NCBI RefSeq assembly: GCF_964199755.1
Contig: NC_133906.1
Span: 15,101,378-15,165,377, forward strand
DNA from: Larus michahellis
Lineage: Eukaryota; Chordata; Aves; Charadriiformes; Laridae
DNA: 64,000 nt
Direction: 5' to 3'
Part shown: positions 1 through 9,646 of the stretch, piece after piece
How positions within the stretch are numbered: the stretch's first letter is position 1
Layout: each line of letters begins with the position of its first letter
The notes under the pieces: model-generated
What the model was told of the DNA's origin: nothing
Seen by the model: only the letters and a program-made list of their open reading frames with translations
The model's database searches: none
Translations under genes and position numbers: made by a program

Positions 1-687
1 AAACAAATCAGAGCAATACTTTTTCTCTCCAAATCGATAACACGTTTGCTTAACAACAAAATGTTACTAACCATTAAAACACGTGTGAAATACCTATAAT
101 GCTAAGAATAGCAGAGAATATTCATACATTACTTATCCCTACACATTACACAAACAACAGTTGGCTCCAGCATCTGGTTTGTCAAAAAGATGGCATTTCA
201 TGTACAACACTGTTCAAGGTTTCTCCTCTTGACATCCTTTCCCAACTTCTCACCTCCTTATTGGACACCACCAATCCACATTTTTAACCTGCATTGAACT
301 TTTTCCTCCCATGAAGCTACCCGGATAACAATTACATAGCAATCTCTGACCCCCAAAAAATCAAAACAGTGTACATAAATGGTAGTTTTCCAGTTACACA
401 GAAAACCTGCTCCCAAATGCTTGGAGCCCTGATTTCCCACAGTTTCTGTAATCTAGAATCTCAGCTCCATCACTCTACTTGGTTTTCTCCTCAATTTCAA
501 ATAAACCGCATTGAACTATCCTACACACATTTTTTTTTAATGTTACTTGAACTATCTACAGATTGCAATCCCAGGAATTCCTTTATTTCTCCCCAGATAC
601 ACTGTTGGTCTCGTGTACAATGAGATCTTGCTTTTCCTGCAATTATTCAAATACTTTCTAGCTATGGAACCAGCAATATTAACTTAC
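1..687 (-). other. SAR1B: SAR1B intron 3 (partial)
   Basis: AT-rich intronic sequence downstream, in gene sense, of the P-loop exon. I looked for the next SAR1 coding exon (switch I and the DLGGH box) on the minus strand and did not find it, so it lies left of the window. Nothing else recognisable is present. Confidence 0.8.
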
Positions 688-807
688 TGGGGTGTAACGT
701 GGGGACGTGTTGTCCCAATCTGTCATCTTTGAGCATGTGCAGCAGCGTAGTTTTTCCAGCATTGTCCAGTCCAAGAAACACTAGTTTGCCCGATTTCTTG
801 TACAGTC
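688..807 (-). CDS. SAR1B: SAR1B coding exon 2 (P-loop exon)
   Basis: This 120-nt exon covers residues 20-60 and contains the G1 box GLDNAGKTT and the stretch [17 protein letters not shown]. On the minus strand the acceptor AG is at 809-808 and the donor GTAAGT starts at 687. It ends in phase 1 (first base of a Thr/Ser codon), which agrees with the next SAR1 exon starting within the switch I region outside the window. Confidence 0.95.
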
Positions 808-3800
808 CTAGAACAAAGCAGGACCTAGTGAACAATCAGTTAAATCGGTGGGAGTTCATTTCCAGCACTAGAGACGATTTTGCTCCCAGGAACAGAGTGT
901 TACAGTCACAGTACAAAATACAGACCAGCCAAGCTCCACCGTGCGCTTTATCAGTGCCCTTTATCCATGTTCTACTTGTATGAACTACGTTCACACTTGC
1001 TCACGTGCCTGCAGCACTGGGTGTACCACCTGCAGCCTACAGGATGCTCAGCAGGAGGGGGAGAGACACACAATTGATGTGAACGTGTCACTCATGTAAA
1101 TGCATTTACATTACCTTAGGAAAACCACAAAACAGGACTAAACCTTGCCAGTGTAGCTTACTCTGCCCCAGCAGAAGGACAGTTTTGCTCACAGGAGGTG
1201 GAGAGGGAGGCACATGGGTACACCAGGCTTTAAAACATGGACCATCCCGGACCTGGACAGAGGGTTTTTTTTCTTCAGCTATCTCCAATTATGACAAAAA
1301 AAGTTGTCTGAGGCAAAAAGGAAGTTCAGACCTCAATGGGTATATTGCAGAGAAAATAGTTGCCATGTCAATAGTCATAATTAGTGTATGTATGAATTCT
1401 TTTATGTTGGTTCACATATTATTTTGACAAAAAATAACATTCACCCATACTCCCAGCTAAATTGTACGAATATATCCTGAATGGCATCATCAGGACTATT
1501 CTGACACACTTGCTGTCATGCGATAATGCTTTCATAACAGGAATAAGAAATTTTATTTTCAACTATTGTCACCTTTATAAAAATGCCTCTTCCCTGTTTT
1601 TCCCCTCTGCTTGTAACCCCCAATAAATGCAACAGTTGCTGCGAAGGAGAGGAAGGATGTATAAAACATGAACGCCATATTTTCTTAAGTTTGAGGTTAT
1701 CAAGGGGCAATTCTCTCAAACTTGCCAACACCACTTCCTATGCCAGAATTATTTTGCACTGCTTCAAACTGATCGACATTTTTAAGACAGATTTCATTAA
1801 AAAAAATAATCCCATTCTGTACTGAAAAACTACTGAAGTAATAGACTCTCAGCTTTGCCTTTAAGGAGAAAAAATTTCCCTTATTCCTTCTTCAAAGAGC
1901 TGGATACTACACCTCACACATCTCTTTGGAAATCACTACTGACCCCACAGCCCTCACAAGTGCTGAAGATGACAGTACACTTACAGAGGGCGAGGAAATA
2001 CGTACACACGTGTATGCTGAAATTACATTTCTTCAAAAGCAAAACTGAGCTATGTTCCTAACAGAATTCTCTCTTCTTTCTGTGTAAGAACAACTGCAAA
2101 ATACAGCCAAATATTGCAATGTGGGAGGTTTTTGCATCACCAGATCTTTTACTATATAATGGCATAGTATTTGTGGTTCTTTGCGATATGCTGAAGAAAA
2201 GTACATAGAATCGTAGAATGGTTGGAGTTGGAAGGGAACTTAAAGCTCACCCATTCCCACCCCCTGCCCTGGGCAGGGACACCTCCCACTAGACCAGGTT
2301 GCTCCAAGCCCCGTCCAACCTGGCCTTGAACACCTCCGGGGGTGATACAGAAACATTTTGTGAAGTACACAATCAGATTTTACTGTTAAAGCTCAACTGT
2401 CCCATCGCTGCAGTCCTGACACTTAATCGTAAGCACAGCCAACCCTCCCGACCTGCAAACTAGCCACCAACATCCTGTGCCGTGCCCTGGAGATGCGGGC
2501 AAGTGGCTGGTAGCCATCCAAAGGGCGGCTGGTAGCCATCCAAAGGGCATGCTGCCAGCTGCCCATGGCGTCTCCATGGGAAGGCTAGCAAGTGAGCCAG
2601 CAGCATCAGTTTCTAGAGCCCTCATTTTTCCTTCTTATCTAATGTGTTATCCTCACACCGTGTTTTATTTGGTGTGATTTTAAATGATGCTGTCGCACAG
2701 GTGGCCACTGGGACAGGCCCGCTGATGCCGCAGCGTTACAGGGGTGTACGTGCCTCTGCCCAGCCGACCTTTACACCGTGGCTGTTTGCTCGCCTCTCCC
2801 CCTGCCTTTAAGCTAATCTCTGGGATCACATTCCATCATGACATGTTTTGTAACATGCAGGAATTCTTTCATATTCCTCAGTTTATTTCATTAATGATCT
2901 TTATTACTACAGGTACTGTAGAATGTCTTTCAATACAACTCTAACTTCCCAAACTCACATGCCAAAAATATATATTAGCTATTAAGCTACAGAGTGGAGG
3001 AGAAAGTATTAATGTTTACAGAGAAAGGAGTGGAGAATCATTTTTATACATTAACTTACGTCACAGGGGAAACTCCAGTTCACACTTAGCTTATGAGTTA
3101 AACAAAACCCTACTAAACCTTAGTAAAACAGTGTTTTTGCCACTCTTAGCCTGGACATCCAGGAGCCTTTGCTCCCAAATCAGGTGCTGGTGGTTTCTCT
3201 GAAATATTTCACATTTCCTAAGTGTCTTTCATAGAAATGCAAGATGAACAAGCAGCAATTCTTCAGCTATTAACTACACCAAGACCAGAGTTTACATACA
3301 TATAAAAAAAAGATTCTTTGTGCATTCTAAATATATACGTGCACAAAGCTGTACTTCATAAAGTGATCTTATCAGCCTGCTGACAGGACAGCACAAGGAA
3401 CTGCAGTGATTTTCTTGAATGTTGTAATCGGCCTTCAACCGTAAATGTAAGTGAGAATGAAAACAGAATGTGTTTCTTCTAAAATAAAGGAGACATATTG
3501 AAAGTAATTCTTCTTCCTACTTAAAGCTTCCGTATCTTTCACCAGAATTAGACTTTGCATGCACAGGAATGGGAAAGTGGGCTAGTGTGCAATAATCACT
3601 GCTCAGCTAAGTAAGAGGAGATAAGAAAGATTAGTCAACTTAGTTAAAATTTCACTGGCTAATATTCAGTAGTAGTCCAAGGGTCTAACATTCAGCAAAA
3701 AAGTTTAAACTTTCAACTGATAAAAGGCAGGGCACACAGCTTGCCATGATACATTAATCTCAAATGCTTTTTATCCGCTTCAATAAAATCTTTGGAACTT

Positions 3801-4589
3801 GTAAATTGTGCCTTTTACCTATATGATCTGCAACTTCAATTCCTCCTTTTAGTATTCTAACATTCCCTTTCCTCCTGTTTGGGTTTGGTTTTGGTTTTTT
3901 TGGGGGGTGGGGTGTGATTTTTATTCCCCTCCTGTTTTCCACAAGCTAATATTTCACTTGGATCGATAGGAATTACAGACTCTTTTTGCCAGGGAACACT
4001 TTCCTGAGGCTCTTCAGCAGATGCCAGTGAAGTTTCACACTGATTTCAGTGACATGAGTCACAGAATAACACACCACTGAACATGCGCAAGGGCTTCAAT
4101 ATCCGGCACTAATTTTGTGTAGACCATCCCTTCTATTTGGAATTCTCAAGTGATATCCTCATGTGCAAAAGAACTGAGCTACAATAACTGAGTTCAGTTC
4201 TTTACAGCAGAGAAAAATCAGGATAAACTCCATAGAAGTCAACTGAATCACACCAACCTAAATGTAATATGATTAGCGAAAAATCAAACCTGTTATGTTC
4301 ATGAAAGAAAATGCAATTTTTGAGAGGTTAAAGGATTAATGAAAGATTGAGCGGAGCGCAGATTCTGGAAATACTCAGTATTGATAAGTGAAACTTTTGT
4401 TTGAGTATTTTTGAATATACACCAGAACAAATATTATTATTTAACCATCAGCTATGTTTGAAGATAAGAAGTGAACAGACATTTTATACAAGAATAACAG
4501 AAAGAAAAAAACCCAGACATTAAAAACTTACCTAAAAACTGTAATACGCTACTGAAACCACTGTAAATCCAATCAAATATGAAAGCCAT
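688..4589 (-). CDS. SAR1B: SAR1B, COPII-initiating small GTPase (5' coding part only)
   Basis: SAR1 is the small GTPase that, when loaded with GTP by SEC12 at ER exit sites, inserts an N-terminal amphipathic helix into the membrane and recruits SEC23/SEC24. Two coding exons are visible on the minus strand: 4589-4532 (residues 1-19 plus one base) and 807-688 (residues 20-59 plus one base). Together they encode the start of a SAR1 protein: the hydrophobic helix, then the P-loop GLDNAGKT at residues 32-39 with K38 and T39 in place. The phase-1 junction is in frame and both splice sites are canonical. The remaining roughly 140 residues are beyond the left edge. I chose SAR1B over its paralogue SAR1A because of FDWIYSG near the N-terminus (SAR1A has FEWIYNG, from memory) and because SEC24A is the divergent neighbour, as in human. 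Residue 2 reads Ala, where the mammalian protein has Ser. Confidence 0.93.
2207..2345 (-). mobile_element. CR1 LINE fragment (3' end)
   Basis: About 140 bp matching the reverse complement of the CR1 3' region. It runs from the short AGAATCGTAGAATGG-type terminal repeat through TTGGAAGGGA and GGGCAGGGACACCT to CCAACCTGGCCTTGAACACC. The low-coordinate end is the element's 3' end, so it is inserted in minus orientation, the same as SAR1B. It is truncated at its 5' side, as most CR1 copies are. The subfamily is not resolved. Confidence 0.9.
2505..2548. repeat. 22-bp perfect tandem duplication
   Basis: Positions 2505-2526 and 2527-2548 are identical head-to-tail copies of a 22-bp unit beginning GGCTGGTAGCCATCC. 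Only two copies are present, so this is a small local duplication that may be length-polymorphic. Confidence 0.95.
4532..4589 (-). CDS. SAR1B: SAR1B coding exon 1 (start codon, membrane-inserting helix)
   Basis: 58 coding nt from an ATG at 4589-4587, read on the minus strand. It encodes [19 protein letters not shown] and the first base of Gly20. The exon itself starts at 4605 after a TTTATTTCAG acceptor, leaving a 16-nt 5' UTR piece, and ends at a GTAAGT donor starting at 4531. This is the amphipathic N-terminal helix that inserts into the ER membrane on GTP binding. Confidence 0.94.
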
Positions 4590-4605
4590 ATCTGAATCTT
4601 ATGGT

Positions 4606-7600
4606 CTGAAATAAACAGAAAATACAATGCATTCAAGATCTGTCACAACGGCACGTTAAACATTTTAAGATATTTATAGGTAACAGAAGCCATCCAAAGT
4701 TCTGGGTGAAAGAGTGACCCTGCAATGCATTAAAAAAATTAGTGTAGAAATGAAAACAGAATCCAGATCCAGACTGCCTGATTCAACTGCAGAGACTTCC
4801 TCTCTCTCTCTCTCCCTCCCCCCTCCCCTCTGCCGCCTTGGAAAATGCTACGTGGACAGAAGTCTTTGCAAGAAGTAAAAATAATTATATCTTAAGCACA
4901 GTTTGGTGGAGGTGTGTGATGTTCCACTGAAGATTTCACATGAGATCTTCATATTAACTTTTCAACTAGGAAAACATGGCACTTCTAAGCGGACAACAGA
5001 GAAATGTCAGGGCACAATCAGGGCTCCAGCTGCCCCTGGGTGCTGCTGGGGTTTGAAGCAGAAGCGGTAAGAGGTGAAGAAGTTTTGTGAAGTTGAATCC
5101 AGAGAAGTTTGATACCAAATAAATCCCTATTGTCTGCACATACCTGTCCATTTAGCTTGTAATGGGAAGCAACTACTTAGCACAAAGCACTGGAACTGCC
5201 ATCCAAGCACCGTGGCATGCACAGGCTGCCACAACTTAAACCTTAAATACAAAACTTATTTTTTAAAAAAAGTACACTAGAAGACCATGTTTCCCACTGA
5301 ATTACTTCAGCTTAGATTCAACAACATCTAGTTGAGCTGAGCGGCAGCCAAGGCAACTATAACCAACACCCTCGTTGTTCCATACAACCGTCAGCCAACT
5401 TCAGCCGACCATCACAGATGGGACCCCCCTTGCTACCAGGACGAAGCTCTGCTACTCCACAAGCACCCTTTCTTTGGGCCATGGTGAAAAAATATAAGGC
5501 ACCTACGCTCGTCCCTGGAAAGAAGCAAGTGTCCAAGATGGATTGCACAGACTGACGAATTCAGATGTTGCTGCCCCAGAAAAACCCCTCTGCCACCAAA
5601 GGCAGGGCTGCTTCTGGACAAGTGGCCACAGCAGAGGTGTCAGGGGAACTCTGGCACACCTCAGGCGCCCAGGAGGACAGGTAGCACAGAGGAGAACCTG
5701 CTGCTACTGACAAAGCGATGCTTTGGGGCTCAAGAATAAAGCCATCACTAAGTTCACTGCACGGACATAATTTCTTCGCTTTCATCTTAATTTCCTCATT
5801 ATCTGAAGTGAGGATAATCACACTAAAAGCACCAGTTTGACACAGTGAATTAGTATCTAGCATGAAAACCTCTTGAAAGACTCAAGGGCAGCATCCTTAG
5901 AAGCATTTAGCCAGCTAATTCCTACTGGAGCGCATAAGCCCTGCTAACATCAGGGGACGTTGGAGTCCGACTGCCCTCGAGAAACTGGACTGCACTGCTG
6001 AGCGCAGCTGGCAGAGGCATCCATGTCGCTGGAGGCTGTCCTGCCACACTCGTCTTGACGCTGGAGCCGTACCGTGGCGGGGAGGGGGTCACAAGATGAT
6101 TTTAGGGCAGCTCTGAGCCTGGAGCTCAGGACACAGTAGTCAAAACACAGGTCAGAACCACATCAAAATCCAGGCATCGGTCACAGCAGTTACGCTCATG
6201 GCAGCAAACAGACCTTCTCCACTACGCAACAACAGGTATATTACAGAAAGGTAATATGGAAAGAGGAAGAAAGAACATTCTAATTATATTTGCTTGCATT
6301 GGAACAAAGTCTCTTCAGCCCACATTTGCCTCCCTGGTGAAGACAACAAAGTGCTAGGAGTTCATGGTTTCTCCACAACTAACTCTGAAACTCTTACCCA
6401 CCTCCTACGTTACTCTGAACAACTCATCAGCTGCAACAGGCGCAAATTTTAAGACTACAAATCAAATATGCTTGTCAATGCATAAACACCCAGTTACACA
6501 ACGTCACCACTGAAACTGTCCCTTGCATGGCTAAAAAGCAAAGGTCAAGAATAAGCAAACACGGCAGAACATACACGTCAGCAGATTTATTTATTGCTTG
6601 AGCAAAATACCGATCGAGAAAAGCCTCTATGGGGCTTAGAAAAACGATCGACTCAAATAACCTGCAAATCAGGGCAAACGGCGTGATGTAAGAGAAGTGC
6701 TCAGATTACTGAGGTGAGAATAACTTCACAGCATTTAGTTGTATTAACCTTTTCCATCTATTAAACTTATGGATAAAACAAAACAAAAAAATCTTTATGT
6801 GTTACAGGAATGATTTTAAGGGGCAAGATTCAAATGATTAAAGTGAGAACAGGATTACTCCGCAAACACAGCTGAAGTGGCATTAATATAGGTTAAGTTT
6901 CTATTGCCACAAGAAAAGTGCGGTTAGAAACAGAGTTACCTAAATACAACCAGAACGGCCTCCATATCAGCTGGCAGCACTTAAAGGGAAATACTTTTAA
7001 AACGGGGAACAAAACGGACAGCTAATTGTAAAGGTACACTGGCAATATTTGAATAGAGATATTAAATCTACCCTTATCATGCAGGAAAAGTAACTACATC
7101 ATTCACAGCAGCGTCAAATCAAAGCATTAAAAAACCATAGTGGCTCTGTATTACTATCAAGAGTTGTTAACGCTGCCGAGACATCCAAGTCATGGAGCTC
7201 CCCTGAATTATGGCAAGAGCTGACGATGTTCAACACACACAGACTCAAACTCTCAGGCCTGTGCTAAAAATACCATAAAAGCAGAACAATGAAAACTCTG
7301 TCAGTGACTGCTCACAAGCCGTGAGGAAGACAAAAATACTCTTTTAAGGTTATTTTATGGGTTCCCTTGAAAATAATCAGTTGTAAGCAGAGATAAGCTT
7401 TTAATGAAAAATTGTACTGGACAGAAGACAATCTCTTGATACCAACTATTTTCACAGACCTCACTAACTCACTCATGCCTCCTTAACAAAGATATGAAAA
7501 GTAATTTTCTAGCATCACATCAACAACAGACGGCTACCACTTCAAAATGTCTCCAACAACCCTGGCTAACATTATTTCATCAGCAAAGTATCATCTGGTA

Positions 7601-9152
7601 ACTCCCAGGGAGTCCCATGACCCACTCTACAGGCTGAGGAGATGGGTTTGCCTACTGGAGACCGCTTCTGACCGGGGGGATGCAGAATTCCCACCCAGTG
7701 GCTCCGGTAACACCTTGAGCCAGCCTCCTGAAGGGAATGTTGCTGACAGCAGGGGCTAGCAAGCAGAATCATTTAACTTCTGAACCCGTTAGAATAGCAG
7801 TTACTTCCAAAGTCTGTAAAACTCTCAGATAAAAGAGAAAATCAGGCTTTTCAAGACAGTTTTAAATCCCTTTATGGATTAATTAGGAAGCAGAAACTAG
7901 TGACACCCAAGCTGAACAGCTCTTGCAGTAACTGGGAACGCACTGTGCGGTGCCTGGGTGGTACTGACGGCAAGAGCCAGGAAAGAAACCTCTGTCCAGC
8001 AAACTGCACCAGCCCTGCACCCGGCCACAGCGAAGTCTGAGAACACAACTTGCAGGCGACAGGATAGAGTCTACTGTTAAGTTATAATTTCATGTATGAT
8101 CATTTTAACATCTTAAAACGTGACAACGGACAACAAAAGTGAAAATCCCCAAGAAACTCAGTGAAAAAAACAGTATTCACCTTCTACAGTTCAGTTTATT
8201 CTACGTTACGAAGCTGCACTTTGATGTAGCATTTTAAGAGTTGAGGAAAGGGACAGAGTTTGAAAACGAGGTGACAGCACAGCTTTTTTTCAGATATATT
8301 TTATCATTTTTTTGATAGCAAGTCATCTGTGAGATTTCAGAAAGAGTGATCATCATGCTGGTCTGTTACTAACTGTGCTGAAAACCAGAAAGATTACGTG
8401 TTTTATGGCAGGTGATTTAAATTTAGTTACATCACATCTTTTACTCTGAGACAGCCTATTTGAATTTAGCAAAGATCTCAAGCACATCCAAAACAGCAAA
8501 GCAAACCGTTTATCTGCGCAGGCAGCCCAGCAACACGCACTCTGAGCTCCTAAGGGCACCTGATGCAGCCTGGCTGACAAAAACCAGCCCTCAGCGCACG
8601 TCTCAGTGTAGGGCCTGCTGCAGCCATTTACTTACTCATAAAAAATAACCTGAAAAGCCATAGCTTCTAAAGAAATAATAAGAGTTAGAATAAACCTTGG
8701 CAGAGCGGCAGAAGGTGCCGGGGGGCCGCCCAAGAGGGTTTGGGACCACCTGAGGGTTTAGGGCCGCGCTGACACCGCTCCCCCTCGCCATCGCGCACCC
8801 CCCGGCGAGGCAGGGCCGGGGCTACGGGGGCACCACCGGGCAGCCGGGAAAGGCTCACCCACCGGGCGGAGGCACACGGGCCGGCAACCCCAGCCCCGGG
8901 GCGAGTGAGGAAAGGGGGGAACGGTGAGGAACGGGGGGAACCGGGGGGGGAAGCGCACACCGCTCCTCACAGCGCGCTGCCTGCGGACCCGCGTAGGCCG
9001 CGGCCTCCCCCGCCGCGCAGGGACCCCCGGCCAGGCTCGGCCGCGGCCGCTCCCAGCGGGATACGAGAGCACCCCCACACCAAGCCGCTCCCCCTGTCCC
9101 GGGCCAGGGCGGGCAGCGCCCCTCACCACCACCCCCCCGCCCCGCGCTCACC
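4606..9152 (-). other. SAR1B: SAR1B intron 1 (inferred)
   Basis: Sequence between the acceptor of the ATG exon and a probable non-coding first exon in the CpG island. It includes a pyrimidine tract at 4796-4831 and a GC-richer block at about 5340-6120 with overlapping open frames but no recognisable protein. I see no gene here. The right boundary rests on a candidate minus-strand donor (GTGAGC, 9151-9146) and is uncertain. Confidence 0.55.
4796..4831. repeat. Polypyrimidine (CT)n/C-rich tract
   Basis: A run of T and C only, starting as CT dinucleotides and becoming C-rich. It is a simple low-complexity repeat inside SAR1B intron 1, upstream of the ATG exon in gene sense and about 190 nt from its acceptor. 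Confidence 0.9.
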
Positions 9153-9383
9153 CGCCGCCGAGCCTGAGGTGCGGGCGCTCCCCTCCACTGCCACCGACAC
9201 GCACCCCCGACGGCCGCACCCCGCTCCGCCCCCGCGCGGCAGCTCCTCCCGGGCCCGACCGCTCCACACGCACCCCGGCCCGGACAAGGCTCGGTTCCGC
9301 GGGGTGCCCCGTCCCCCCCACCACCACTACACACCGGGCAGCGCCGCCTCCCCCGCCAGCCCCTGCCCCCTTAAGGCGCCAGG

Positions 9384-9465
9384 CCCCGCCCACTGCCGCA
9401 GCGCGCCGCTGCCGGAAGTGCCACGTGTACGCCGTGCGCCTGCGCGCGCCGCCCGGTAGTTCCGG
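9384..9465. promoter_or_regulatory. Core of the bidirectional promoter: GC box, ETS, E-box, NRF1-like sites
   Basis: In order: a GC box CCCCGCCC at 9384-9391; an ETS site CCGGAAGTG at 9412-9420; an E-box CACGTG at 9422-9427, whose ACGT core also suits bZIP factors of the XBP1/CREB3L class; an NRF1-like TGCGCCTGCGC at 9435-9445; and a second ETS core TTCCGG at 9460-9465. There is no TATA box in the island, which is typical of housekeeping divergent promoters. The motif matches are by eye and binding is inference. Confidence 0.6.
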
Positions 9466-9573
9466 TGCGGGGCCGTCCCTCTCCTCCGCCTCCGTCTCCT
9501 CCTCCCCCTGAGCCGGGCCGGGCGCCGCCAGACGGGCGGCACCGCCGAGCCGAGCCCAGCCGAGCCCGCCGCC

Positions 9574-9646
9574 ATGGCCCAGCCCGCCAGGCCCCCCGCC
9601 GGCTACCCCAGCCACAACGGCGCCGGCCAGCAGCCCTACAGCAACG
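9574..9646 (+). CDS. SEC24A: SEC24A exon 1 (residues 1-25)
   Basis: GC-rich first coding exon, starting with MAQPARPPAG. It ends in phase 1 before a GTGAGC donor at 9647. The start codon lies in GCCGCCATGG and no upstream in-frame ATG competes. Confidence 0.93.

Larger units (their letters stand above)
808..4531 (-). other. SAR1B: SAR1B intron between coding exons 1 and 2
   Basis: A 3.7 kb intron. It contains a CR1 3' fragment at about 2207-2345 and a perfect 22-bp tandem duplication at 2505-2548. The remainder is unremarkable AT-rich sequence with only short chance open frames. Confidence 0.85.
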
